Below are positions 1 through 7,825 of a stretch of DNA of 28,982 bases, piece by piece. Source of the stretch: DASUZB01 sp036377075 (GTDB lineage: Bacteria > Actinomycetota > CALGFH01); NCBI GenBank assembly GCA_036377075.1, contig DASUZB010000119.1, positions 1 to 28,982 of the forward strand. The letters are read 5' to 3'. Numbering within the stretch: position 1 is the first letter of the stretch; each line of letters opens with the position of its first letter. The position numbers and the translations under genes are program-made. The notes under the pieces were generated by a model. The model did no database searches. It was not told the origin of the DNA and was given only the letters and a program-made list of their open reading frames with translations.

Positions 1-52
1 GCTCGAGGATCTCCTCGAGGTCGCGCCTGCGCCTTGCGTCCCCGTCTTCCAT
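1..52 (-). CDS. N-terminal fragment of an unidentified gene running off the left edge
   Basis: An ATG at 52 on the minus strand opens a frame that stays open to the window edge. The 17 visible residues are acidic and basic (MEDGDARRRR then DLEEILE). A run of six Gs lies about 13 bases upstream, which is rather far for a ribosome binding site. The fragment is too short to assign a family. It could be real, since the frame is clean and charged helical N-termini are common, but chance cannot be excluded. Confidence 0.35.
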   Translation of the reverse strand, partial: MEDGDARRRRDLEEILE

Positions 53-503
53 CGGCACTGCAATTCCCCCCAAAAGCAGCCGGCGGCGACTCGGACCCGC
101 GGCCACCACGCCGACGCCACTCTCACCCCTGCCGACCGACCCAGTCGGGCAGGGTCGGGGCACAGCCACGCAACCCCCTGCTTTCCGGCGCGCGGAGTGT
201 AAATGGAACGGGCGATCCGGCACAAATTTAGGAAACGAGAGTGTTTATTCCCTTTGCGTGTACCAGGCTTTGCAAGCCCTTCGAGGCACATTAGCCGTCG
301 TGCGCAGAAATCACTACAACAAGGAGACAGCGATCGATCTGTACGCGATACGCCAACCACCACGGCAGCCTGGAAGCCGTGCGGATCGAACACGGCTGGT
401 CCAACCTGCGAAATACCAGAGCTCGGAAGAATTGCTGAGCTGCAAGACAGGGACGACCACTCCGCCGCCCGAGCAGTTCCGCCTGCTGGTTCGGGTACGC
501 ACA
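53..503. other. Intergenic region with a locally AT-rich stretch; no gene assigned
   Basis: About 450 bases lie between the left-edge fragment and the terminator of the haloperoxidase gene. Bases about 200-330 are clearly richer in A/T than the rest of the window, as expected for a promoter region or imported DNA. Overlapping open frames exist on both strands, but none combines a plausible ribosome binding site, a start codon and G/C-biased third positions. One plus-strand frame around 345-440 has coding-like codon use for some 25 codons and then stops, without a usable start. It may be a gene remnant. No RNA gene or repeat was recognised. Confidence 0.4.
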
Positions 504-504
504 A

Positions 505-539
505 GACCGCCCGGGCCCTTCGCGTGGGCCCGGGCGGTT
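505..539 (-). terminator. Intrinsic terminator of the haloperoxidase gene
   Basis: Bases 505-518 and 526-539 form a near-perfect 14-bp GC-rich stem (13 Watson-Crick pairs plus one G-T) around a 7-base loop. It sits about 38 bases past the stop codon at 577, in the direction of minus-strand transcription. The 3' side has no strong T run, which is usual for high-GC actinobacterial terminators. Confidence 0.75.
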
Positions 540-576
540 GCGCTTGCGGCCCGGTGGCTGGTCGGTTTGCGGACAG

Positions 577-2175
577 CTAGGTGGTCGCGGTGGCCGTCCC
601 GTCGAAGTAGGTCTGCGCCTTGTTCCAGGCGTTGATGCCCACCATCTTGCCGAGCCCGCGGCCGTGCAGGTCACCGGTCTCGAAGTGGATGCCGCCCCAG
701 CGGCGCGACCAGCCCGCGTCGTCGGACGTGTCGATCAGCGTATCCCAGGAGAGGACCACGTCCGTGGCCGGCGTCCCGGGGTCGATCTTCGAGGTGCCAG
801 CCTTGAAGGTCGCCTGGGCGCCGAAGGCGGCGCTGTTCCCGAAGGCCATGCTCAGGACCAGGCTGCCAGCGGCGCTGAAGGTGCTGTGGCCCGACACGTA
901 CTCGGGGAACGCCGGGGTCACCACGTTCTTCTCCTGGTACGGCCGCCAGTCCTGGCCGAGAACCGTGCCGTAGCCCAGGCCAGGCCCGAGCCAGGAGGTC
1001 ACCTGCTTGCCCTTGTAGCGCTCCCGGATGGCGGTGATCGGCCGCACGAAGTCGTACTGGTACTTGGCCTGCCAGGCCGAGATGCCGGCGTCCATCAGCG
1101 CGTTGCCGATGCCGAAGAACAGCTTGACGTCCTGGTCGAGGGTGTTGTGGCGCATGCGTGACAGGGCCTGGGCGAAACTTGCCATGTGGCCGGGTGGGAA
1201 CGCCGTCCCCGGCCCGTCGGCCCAGTACTCGGCCTTGGCCCGTTGCAGGACGCTGAGGTTGGACGTGTCCTTGAGTGACGTGTCGATGTCCTTCGGGTCG
1301 CAGCAGGTGCCGTTCTTGAGCTTCGGTGGACCGGGGAGCACGAACTGGGGCGGGTAGTGGGTGGTGGGGTTGAGCGCGAACGACTTGACGTTCCTCCACT
1401 GCGGCGTGAGCGCCTTCTGCTGCGTGCTCGGGCTGGTGCAGGGGGTTCCGTAGGGCACGAGGGGAACGCACAGCGGCTGCCAGTGCCAAGGGTTGCTCAG
1501 CGTCTGCCAGCTGTTGACCGGCTGGTAGCAGGCGGGCTCGCAGCTGGGGTAGACGGCCGCGGGCGTCCCGGTTGCCGGGTCGGTGCCGGGCGTCTGGTTG
1601 GAGCCGTCGGTGGAACGGTAGACGAGCACCGCCGCGGCGGCGTTGTTGCCGATACCCTGCGGCGTGGTGGGGTCGGTCGAGTTGTCGTCGGGGTCGTAGC
1701 CCTTCTCGCTCATGTAGTCGCGGAATTTCTGCGCACGGCCAGGGAACAAGTTGAGCAGCACGCGGTAGGCCGCGTAGCTGATCGCCTTCGTCTTGTTGTC
1801 CTCGCTGCCCTGGCCCGCCTGGCGCAGGGTGGGGTCGGCGTGGAGGCGCTGCCGGGTGTCGACCGCGCGGTCGTCGTAGGCCGCCCAGGCGTCGTAGGTG
1901 GCGGTGTGAACGATGCCGATGGCCCTGGCGCTCACGGTCGGGCCAGTCACCTTGGGGTACGCGCGGATCGATTCCAGCAGCCGCTCGTCCCACCGCAGGA
2001 TGGCGTTGTCGGTCAGCTCAGTCTGTGCGCTGTAGCCATACCCTTCGATGGGCCAGGGGTCAGAGGGTCCGGGCGCCGCCGCCGCCGGGCGGGCGGTGGT
2101 GGTCGTGAGGGTGGAGAGGGCCGCCACGAAGAGGGCCACGACCACCAGCAGCGTCGTTGCCAGCCTGTACTTCAC
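577..2175 (-). CDS. Secreted vanadium-dependent haloperoxidase / PAP2-superfamily protein
   Basis: The 532-residue protein starts at GTG 2175, with a GAAAGG-like ribosome site about 9 bases upstream. Residues 1-34 form a signal peptide: MKYR, a hydrophobic core, then an AAAA-type cleavage region. The C-terminal half carries the vanadate/phosphate pocket of the family. It has K-x6-R-P near residue 368 (in KYQYDFVRP), VSGH near 427 where the family usually has PSGH, and S-R-x5-H near 493 (SRRWGGIH). These residues bind vanadate in haloperoxidases or phosphate in type 2 phosphatidic acid phosphatases. The long N-terminal helical domain (repeated HTATYDAWAAYD-type sequence) fits the bacterial haloperoxidase-related group better than small phosphatases. 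It acts outside the cytoplasm. It probably forms its own transcription unit, with a 324-base gap upstream and a terminator downstream. Halogenating activity cannot be inferred from sequence alone. Confidence 0.85.
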   Translation of the reverse strand: MKYRLATTLLVVVALFVAALSTLTTTTARPAAAAPGPSDPWPIEGYGYSAQTELTDNAILRWDERLLESIRAYPKVTGPTVSARAIGIVHTATYDAWAAYDDRAVDTRQRLHADPTLRQAGQGSEDNKTKAISYAAYRVLLNLFPGRAQKFRDYMSEKGYDPDDNSTDPTTPQGIGNNAAAAVLVYRSTDGSNQTPGTDPATGTPAAVYPSCEPACYQPVNSWQTLSNPWHWQPLCVPLVPYGTPCTSPSTQQKALTPQWRNVKSFALNPTTHYPPQFVLPGPPKLKNGTCCDPKDIDTSLKDTSNLSVLQRAKAEYWADGPGTAFPPGHMASFAQALSRMRHNTLDQDVKLFFGIGNALMDAGISAWQAKYQYDFVRPITAIRERYKGKQVTSWLGPGLGYGTVLGQDWRPYQEKNVVTPAFPEYVSGHSTFSAAGSLVLSMAFGNSAAFGAQATFKAGTSKIDPGTPATDVVLSWDTLIDTSDDAGWSRRWGGIHFETGDLHGRGLGKMVGINAWNKAQTYFDGTATATT

Positions 2176-2499
2176 GCGCTTCAGCCTTTCCGCAGTGCGC
2201 TGGACCCTTGACGGCCACGGCCCGATACCGCTCGGGTTGGGTCGGTGCTCGACCCCGGCGCATGGAAAGCGCGTGGCGGTTTAAGGGTCCGGCGGCAATT
2301 GCCATCGTCCCGATTTCGAAGAGGCGGCCCCCCGAGGTCCAAATGGCACGCCGGCGAAGGAGTTGACCACACGGTTCCCGGATCGGCAAATTCGCTCGTC
2401 AAGGCGCTAACGGCACGTCTCGGTTGCATGCGGGCTATCGGAGCAAGCACGGCCGCTTTGCACGTCACGGAACGTTGGAGCGGTTGGCCGGAAAGCGGC
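2176..2499. other. Intergenic region between lasso cluster 1 and the haloperoxidase gene
   Basis: These 324 bases should hold the end of the lasso transcript and the promoter of the haloperoxidase gene. A perfect 10-base palindrome (GGCAATTGCC, 2294-2303) lies about 120 bases upstream of the haloperoxidase start and could be an operator. No convincing -35/-10 pair or strong terminator hairpin was found, and open frames here lack start signals. Confidence 0.35.
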
Positions 2500-4308
2500 T
2501 CAGGACCCAGCGGCCACGAGCTGGGTCGTGGCGAGCTGCCGGTAGAGGTCGTCGGTCCTGAGCAATTCGTCGTGGGTGCCGACGGCGCGCACCCGTCCGG
2601 CCTCCATGACCAGGATCCGGTCGGCGCTGGTGACGGTGGACAGCCGGTGGGCGACCACGATGACGCTGGTGGTGAGCGCCGCCGCCTCGACCAGGTCGCG
2701 CAGTGCCAGCTCGTTGACCGCGTCGAGCTGGGAGGTGGCCTCGTCGAGGAGGAGGATGCGGGGGCGCCGGAGAAGGGCTCGAGCGATGGCGATCCGCTGC
2801 CGCTCGCCGCCGGACAGGGTGCTGCCGCGGTGGCCGACCGGCGTGTCCAGCCCGTCGGGAAGGCGTTCCAGCAGGTCGTCCAGTCGGGTGCGGGCGAGTG
2901 CCGCCAGCAGGTCGTCCTCGGTGGCAGCCGGGGTCGCCAGGAGGAGGTTCTCCCGTAGCGTCCCGGCGAGGACCGGGGCGTCCTGCTCCACGTACCCGAT
3001 CGCGGCCCGCAGCTCGGGCAGGGGCCAGCCGCGGACGTCCCGACCGTCCACGGAGATGGTGCCGCTCTGCGGCTCGTAGTAGCGCTCCAGCAGCGCGAAC
3101 ACGGTGGACTTGCCCGCGCCGGACGGCCCCACGATCGCGGTCGTCCCGCCGGGTGGAAGGTGAAAGGTGAGGCCACGGTGGACCCAGGAGCTGTCCTGGG
3201 GGCAGCGGTACCTGAACCACACCTCGCTGAACTCGACCGGGGCCGGTCCGGAGGACGACGCCGAGGGACTGGTTCCCCGCGTGGCCGGCGGTTCGGTCGG
3301 CAGGTCCTGGAGCTCCTGGATCCGGACCACGGCGGCGAGCCCGGCCTGCAGCTGGGAGGCGCCATTGACCAAAGAGGCGACCGGGTCGGCCAGCAGGAAC
3401 AGGTACAGCAGGAACGCGATCAGCGAAGACAGCGGCAACGCACCGCTGGCCACCCGGAGCCCGCCAACCCCCAGGACCGCCAGGAACGATACCTGGACGG
3501 CGAGCCCGGCGGAGGCCTCGACCAGGGCCGTCCAGCCGGCGACCTCGACCCCGCGCCGCCATGCCCTGTGGGCCGCCTCGCCAACGGTCGCGATCTCCTC
3601 CTCCTCCGCGCCGCTGGCCTTGACCGTCCGGAATCCGCTGAGCGCCCGTTCCAGCAGCGAGCCCATCCCACCGACGGCGGCTTGTGACCGCTCGGTGGCC
3701 CGCCGGATCCGGGGCACGACCAAGAGCACCGCCACCCCGTTCACGGCGAGCACGGCGAGGGTCACCAGCAGCAGCACCGGGTCCAGCGTCGCCATCAGCA
3801 CGACCGAGCCGATCAGCAGGAACGTCGCGTTGACCGAGTGGACCAGCCCGTAGGTGCTGACGCTGCGTAGCAGGGTCGTGTCCGAGGTCACCCGGGACAG
3901 CAGGTCGCCCGGCTTGAGCCGGTCCAGCGCGCCCACCCGCAACCGCAGCAGCCGGGAGACCAGGCGCTCCCGGGCGGCCAGCACGACGGTCTCCGCGGTA
4001 CGCCCCAGCAGGTAGGTCCCGGCCGTGCTCAGTGCCGCCCCGGCAACCGTGAGCCCCGTGAGCAGCGCCACCGGGCCGACCAGGGAGCGGCGCTGGCCGA
4101 GGGTGTCGACGACCAGCTTGGCGACCATCGGCTGGGCGAGGCTCGCCAACCCAGCGAGGAAGCCGAGGAGCCCTCCGCCGAGCAGCGTCCAGCGGTGGGG
4201 CGTGATATGGGCGAGCAGCAGGCGCCAGGCGGGTCGCCCGCGGGCGCGCCGGCCTGGCACGGCGTCGGCCGGCAGGTCGCCGTGGATGGCGCCCGTGGTG
4301 GTGGCCAT
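2500..4308 (-). CDS. Lasso peptide ABC exporter, fused membrane and ATPase domains (cluster 1, D)
   Basis: The 602-residue protein begins at ATG 4308, just past the stop of the B2 peptidase gene (4314-4316). A much longer open frame runs upstream but overlaps the B2 and B1 genes, so the late start is right. Residues about 30-325 form a six-helix exporter membrane domain. The ATPase domain follows, with Walker A GPSGAGKST near residue 393, Q-loop YVEQD, signature LSGGERQR, Walker B ILLLDEAT and H-loop VAHRLST. All catalytic elements are intact, so a homodimeric exporter is expected. In lasso clusters this D component exports the mature peptide and gives self-immunity. It is the last gene of the cluster. 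Confidence 0.93.
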   Translation of the reverse strand: MATTTGAIHGDLPADAVPGRRARGRPAWRLLLAHITPHRWTLLGGGLLGFLAGLASLAQPMVAKLVVDTLGQRRSLVGPVALLTGLTVAGAALSTAGTYLLGRTAETVVLAARERLVSRLLRLRVGALDRLKPGDLLSRVTSDTTLLRSVSTYGLVHSVNATFLLIGSVVLMATLDPVLLLVTLAVLAVNGVAVLLVVPRIRRATERSQAAVGGMGSLLERALSGFRTVKASGAEEEEIATVGEAAHRAWRRGVEVAGWTALVEASAGLAVQVSFLAVLGVGGLRVASGALPLSSLIAFLLYLFLLADPVASLVNGASQLQAGLAAVVRIQELQDLPTEPPATRGTSPSASSSGPAPVEFSEVWFRYRCPQDSSWVHRGLTFHLPPGGTTAIVGPSGAGKSTVFALLERYYEPQSGTISVDGRDVRGWPLPELRAAIGYVEQDAPVLAGTLRENLLLATPAATEDDLLAALARTRLDDLLERLPDGLDTPVGHRGSTLSGGERQRIAIARALLRRPRILLLDEATSQLDAVNELALRDLVEAAALTTSVIVVAHRLSTVTSADRILVMEAGRVRAVGTHDELLRTDDLYRQLATTQLVAAGS

Positions 4309-4313
4309 GGCGT

Positions 4314-4730
4314 TCAGGGCACGGCGAACAGCGTGCGGAAGTAGTCCGGCGGATAGTCCTCGCCCACCATGATCCCGTCGGCTTCCACCCAGGCGTGGGC
4401 GGCGAACGGCGGCAGCCGCCGTGCCCCTACGCACCAGGTCGGCCACTGGCCGCGCAGCCGGCACAGCAGGATGGTGGCCAGCGACCGGGGCACGCACCCT
4501 TCCCGCGCCGCGCAGACCAGGCTCACCGCCACCACGGCGTCCCGGGCCGCCTTGGCCTGCTCGAAGGTGGCCGGCCTGGCGCCCTGGCGCAGCCAGCCCA
4601 GCACGGTCCGGATACGCCGGGGGGACTGGGTGGCGAGCAGCCGGGCGGCGCCGACGGCGAGGCGGGCCAGGGTCCGGCGAAGGAGGGGCACCGAGCGGGG
4701 CTGGTGGAAGACGGCTTCCGGCATGCTCAT
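4314..4730 (-). CDS. Lasso peptide leader peptidase B2, transglutaminase-like (cluster 1)
   Basis: The 138-residue protein belongs to the stand-alone B2 family, homologous to the C-terminal domain of McjB. It cuts the leader from the precursor after B1 delivers it. Cys79 lies in REGCVPRSL and His112 in FAAHAWVE, the two core members of the Cys-His-Asp triad. The third acid is expected about 12 residues after the His, where this protein has Glu124 followed by Asp125. The start at 4730 is preferred because AGAGGAGG ends 5 bases upstream; an in-frame ATG at 4751 lacks such a site. It lies between B1 (46 bases upstream) and the exporter (5 bases downstream), in one operon. Confidence 0.92.
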   Translation of the reverse strand: MSMPEAVFHQPRSVPLLRRTLARLAVGAARLLATQSPRRIRTVLGWLRQGARPATFEQAKAARDAVVAVSLVCAAREGCVPRSLATILLCRLRGQWPTWCVGARRLPPFAAHAWVEADGIMVGEDYPPDYFRTLFAVP

Positions 4731-4775
4731 GGCGTCCTCCTCTGCGGCCACCGCCGCGGTCCGCCGCGCATTCCG

Positions 4776-5033
4776 CTACTCCCCCACCAGGCCGGCCGAG
4801 TGCAGGCCGCCGACCAGGTCCTCGACGTCCCGGCTCGCGGTCTCCGCATCGACCGCGTACTGCGCGGTGAGCTCCTGCACCGCCTGGGCCGGCGTGCCGC
4901 CGTCCAGCAGCGTGCGCAGGACGAGGAGGGCGGTGGGATTCAGGTTCCAGTACTGACCGCTGTCCTCGTCGAGCAGCGTGATGCCGTAGTCGGTCTCGGC
5001 GGCGGACACGCCGTCGCGCAGCTTCAGCGTCAT
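4776..5033 (-). CDS. Lasso peptide RRE protein B1, PqqD-like (cluster 1)
   Basis: This 85-residue protein is a RiPP recognition element of the PqqD fold. It binds the leader (the Y-x2-P-x-L segment) and presents it to B2. The N-terminal strands (LKLRDGVSAAETDYGITLLDEDSGQYW) followed by NLNPTALLVLRTLLDGG and a C-terminal helical part match the B1 pattern. The ATG at 5033 follows GAGGAG by 5 bases, and that site overlaps the stop codon of the cyclase gene at 5043-5045. Translation of the two genes is therefore probably coupled. It has no active site of its own. Confidence 0.92.
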   Translation of the reverse strand: MTLKLRDGVSAAETDYGITLLDEDSGQYWNLNPTALLVLRTLLDGGTPAQAVQELTAQYAVDAETASRDVEDLVGGLHSAGLVGE

Positions 5034-5042
5034 GTCGTCTCC

Positions 5043-6872
5043 TCAGGAGGGCACGGTGGCGCGTTCCAGCGAGCGCAGCCACACCTCGCACGCCACGGTC
5101 TGGTAGAGCACCCCGAGTTGCAGCTCCGGCGCGAGCGGTCGGGTGCACAGCTCGCGCAGCGCGTCCGCGTCGATCAGGCCCGCCCGAGCAAGCCGGGAGT
5201 CCTCCCAAAGGGCGAGCAGGTCCCCGCGGTGCCGTCGCAACCCGGGGTCCTCGGCGCCGGTGCCGTTGGCCTTGGTCTGGCGGGTCAGGCTCGCGTCGGG
5301 GACGACGCCGCGCATCGCCTCGACGATCAGCGGCTTGTACCTCCAGGGCGTGATGCGTTCCTGTGGCCGCACCGCCAGGCCCGCCTCGATCACCCGGTCG
5401 TCGTAGTAGGGGGCGGCCAGCGCGACGCCGATCCGCTCGGCCATCTGGCCGAACTGGCGGACCGTGCGGGACACGTGCCGCATCCCTTCCAGCTCCCGCT
5501 GCTGGCCCCGCCCGGGAGCCAGCGGTTCGGCGACCGGCGCCTCGGCGCGGATCAGCTCACGGACCGCCTCGGCCGCGGCCGGTGTGACCCAGGGCGGCAG
5601 CCGGGGCTGGAACCCCCAGTCCAGCAGCGGCTCTTCCGGCGGGGGCGGCGGGGCGGTCACCGTATCGGCGACGCGGGCGAGCCAGTCGCGGTACGGCCTG
5701 GTGTCCGAGAGCTGCCGCAGCAGTCGTCCACGGGGCCAGCGGTACTTGGCGGCAAAGCCACGCAGGTGCCGCAGGGCGATCCTGGGGCTGGTCCGCAGCA
5801 ACCCGTGCAGGTGGGCCACCGAGCCGTACAGCAGCTCGTCCCCGCCGAAGCCGGTCAGGTGCAGCCCCGAACCGCGGGCGGCGGCCCGCCGGGCGATGAT
5901 CAGCCACCGGTCGCGGTCCACGGCGGCGTTGAAGGGCTCGTCCAGCCGGTCGTCCACGGCCCGCAGGCCGTGGTAGACCAGCGGCACCTCCTCCGCCGGG
6001 ATGACGTGATGCTCGATGTTGCCGAGGCCGGCAACCGTGCGCGCAGCCCACTCCTCGTCGTCGGCCAGGGGATCCGGGCTCGCCGCGGTGTAGGCGACGA
6101 CCCTCGCCTCCCCTCGGGCGGCCAGGCAGCAGACCGCGGTCGAGTCCACCCCGCCGAGGTCGCAGCTGACCAGGTTGCGTCCCTGGACACGCGCGGCGAC
6201 CGCGGCCGACAACGCCTCCCGCAGCGCCGGGGCGCCCTCGGACATCGGCACGACCGGCTCCGGAGGAGCCCACCACCGGGCCGACGACTGCCGCCCGTCG
6301 CGATCGAGCACGAGGTAATGGTCGGTGGGCAGGACCGCCACCCCCTGCCACACCGGCTCGCCGGCGAGTGGGTACAGGATGTGCGGCTCGAGCAGGTGGA
6401 GCGCCAGCCGCCGCTCGTCGAGGCCTGCGTCCAGCAGGCCGGCCAGCAGGTCGGCGCGGTCCGCCGCCACGGTCGTGTGGCCGATCTCGGCGTGGAAGAT
6501 CCGCCGGACACCGGTCACGGTCCCCTGCACCCGGACCCGGCCGGCCACCGAGGCGACCAGGTGCGAGCTGCCGACCAACGATGCCGCCAGCCGATCCAGG
6601 CCGGCGACCGCCCCGATCCGGCCGGCGGCCTCGGCCAGCTGGTCGGCCCTGACGGCGTGCTGGCCGATCAGGGCAATCTTGGTGTGTCCTGCCTGAGCGG
6701 TGGTCACCGTGCCCCCGGCCCAGCACCCAAGGAGCCACGGGCGGCCTGACGGGTGAGTGATCTGCTGCGTGGCCGGGTCACGCAACGCAGAAGCAATTGG
6801 ACGAGCCGATTCGCAGTCCGCCAGCACGACGAACCATGAGGGGATGGTAGCAAGACCGCCGAGTCCGACCAT
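5043..6872 (-). CDS. Lasso cyclase C, asparagine synthetase-like (cluster 1)
   Basis: The 609-residue protein belongs to the lasso macrolactam synthetase family. It adenylates an Asp/Glu side chain of the core and joins it to the new N-terminus. ATG 6872 is chosen over an ATG 15 codons upstream because GAGGGGAA precedes it at a good distance. The N-terminal part resembles a glutaminase-type domain without an obvious N-terminal catalytic Cys. The ATP-pyrophosphatase loop near residue 241 reads SCDLGGVDST, whereas the usual form is SGGxDS, so the first Ser is absent or shifted. Other synthetase-domain features are present: LTGFGGDELLYG near the middle and a C-terminal YYDDRVIE region. It lies 248 bases after the precursor, separated by a hairpin. 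Confidence 0.92.
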   Translation of the reverse strand: MVGLGGLATIPSWFVVLADCESARPIASALRDPATQQITHPSGRPWLLGCWAGGTVTTAQAGHTKIALIGQHAVRADQLAEAAGRIGAVAGLDRLAASLVGSSHLVASVAGRVRVQGTVTGVRRIFHAEIGHTTVAADRADLLAGLLDAGLDERRLALHLLEPHILYPLAGEPVWQGVAVLPTDHYLVLDRDGRQSSARWWAPPEPVVPMSEGAPALREALSAAVAARVQGRNLVSCDLGGVDSTAVCCLAARGEARVVAYTAASPDPLADDEEWAARTVAGLGNIEHHVIPAEEVPLVYHGLRAVDDRLDEPFNAAVDRDRWLIIARRAAARGSGLHLTGFGGDELLYGSVAHLHGLLRTSPRIALRHLRGFAAKYRWPRGRLLRQLSDTRPYRDWLARVADTVTAPPPPPEEPLLDWGFQPRLPPWVTPAAAEAVRELIRAEAPVAEPLAPGRGQQRELEGMRHVSRTVRQFGQMAERIGVALAAPYYDDRVIEAGLAVRPQERITPWRYKPLIVEAMRGVVPDASLTRQTKANGTGAEDPGLRRHRGDLLALWEDSRLARAGLIDADALRELCTRPLAPELQLGVLYQTVACEVWLRSLERATVPS

Positions 6873-7020
6873 GTTCAAGATTCCCCTCAGCAATGCGGCG
6901 GTGGGTGCTCGTCGCACCGGGTCGCGAAAGGCCGTATTCTTCGGTCCTTCTACCGCCCGAGCACCCGCACGGCCACCAGTTGAGCCTCACTGCACCTGCT
7001 GCACCAATACCGGAACGACA

Positions 7021-7057
7021 ACGTCCGGGCGGTGGCACAACACCACCACCCGGACGT
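7021..7057 (-). terminator. Hairpin between precursor and cyclase, probable partial terminator
   Basis: Bases 7021-7029 pair perfectly with 7049-7057. After one mismatch, 7031-7035 pairs with 7043-7047, leaving a 7-base loop. On the minus strand the stem is followed by TTGTCGTT, a modest T-rich tail. It lies 63 bases after the precursor stop and 148 bases before the cyclase start. In RiPP operons such an element gives more precursor mRNA than enzyme mRNA, and that role is inferred here. Confidence 0.6.
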
Positions 7058-7120
7058 CCCTGGCTCGACAACGACTCGCCGAGCCGAAGTGAACAGCTCG
7101 GAGAGCGGCTCACGCGATGG

Positions 7121-7231
7121 TCAGAAACTCTGCTTCTTGACCAGGAAGTCCTTCGGTCCATGGCCACCGATACCGGTCACCTTCTTGAAGGAGCCGGCCG
7201 CAATCAGCGTTGGACGCTCGTAGGTACGCAT
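7121..7231 (-). CDS. Lasso peptide precursor (cluster 1, A)
   Basis: A 36-codon gene starts at ATG 7231, with GGGGGTGA about 4-10 bases upstream, and stops at 7121. The leader matches the actinobacterial lasso pattern Y-x2-P-x-L-x3-G-x-F-x3-T exactly: Tyr4, Pro7, Leu9, Gly13, Phe15, Thr19. With Thr at position -2, cleavage after Gly20 gives the core IGGHGPKDFLVKKQSF. This has Ile1 and Asp8, allowing an 8-residue ring and an 8-residue tail with bulky Phe, Lys and Phe residues. If cleavage were one residue earlier, Gly1 to Asp9 would give a 9-residue ring. No Cys is present, so it would be a class II lasso peptide. It is the first gene of cluster 1. No convincing promoter was found in the 258 bases upstream. 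Confidence 0.92.
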   Translation of the reverse strand: MRTYERPTLIAAGSFKKVTGIGGHGPKDFLVKKQSF

Positions 7232-7489
7232 CGCTTCACCCCCTTGGGCAAAACCTGAGATGCTTCGTTCTGCTATTCGGCGCTGCGGTTACCCGACGCC
7301 ATACAGGGCAAACGCGAACCGGCAGGCCTGAGCCTCCTGAGTCCATTGAACCGCCTGCTCAGTGCGGGTGAACCTGGCGCTTCGGTAGAATTGCCTAGAC
7401 AGCGTTTCGAGCCCTGACGAGCCCGGCGAAGGTCACAAGCACCCTTCTCCGCCTGATTCTCTGCATCCTCCATTACAGGCCCGGACGAA

Positions 7490-7723
7490 ATGATGGATTT
7501 GGCGATGGTCAGCGAAATCGAACCGAACGCACCACCCGTCCATTTGCACGGCTGCGACGATCTCCTAGGCTTCCTTGGCGCAAGGCATCCCGAGAGCCTC
7601 GACCACTACAGCGGCGCCATGCACGGCCGGGCCAACGGCGCGTCCGTCGGCTACTGGGTGTACGACAGGGCGACCAGGTACTTCAACGGCACCGAGCCGC
7701 CCCTCCCGGTGCCGAGCCCCTGA
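7490..7723 (+). CDS. Small protein of unknown function
   Basis: The 77-residue frame opens with ATG ATG at 7490 and has strongly G/C-biased third positions, which supports real coding. The N-terminal part is acidic with His residues (PPVHLHGCDDLLGFLG). The C-terminal half is aromatic (VGYWVYDRATRYFNG) and ends in a Pro-rich tail. There is no signal peptide or transmembrane segment. The ribosome site (GGACGAA) is weak, and a later ATG at 7505 is an alternative start. It is divergent from the lasso cluster 1 precursor, with 258 bases between them, and lies 102 bases before the LysE-type exporter. I do not recognise a family. Confidence 0.5.
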   Translation: MMDLAMVSEIEPNAPPVHLHGCDDLLGFLGARHPESLDHYSGAMHGRANGASVGYWVYDRATRYFNGTEPPLPVPSP

Positions 7724-7825
7724 CCTGACCGCGGGAACCGCGCGACCCGCACGAACGTTCAAGACCGCGCCGCGGCGGCCGTCGTCCACTGGGCCCATGG
7801 CACCCACGACGACCCGGCCCGCGCG

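Noticed and set aside
4395..6749. A 784-residue plus-strand frame opposite the cluster 1 cyclase and B2
   Set aside because: It is a high-GC shadow of real genes on the other strand, full of Gly, Arg, Gln and Pro, with no recognisable domain.
577..7231. The haloperoxidase as a tailoring enzyme of lasso cluster 1
   Set aside because: It has a signal peptide, a separate transcription unit with its own terminator and a 324-base gap, so there is no direct sign that it belongs to the cluster.
7273..7473. A 66-residue frame on the minus strand just upstream of lasso precursor 1
   Set aside because: Third codon positions are not G/C-biased, no ribosome site precedes it, and it overlaps the likely promoter region of the precursor.
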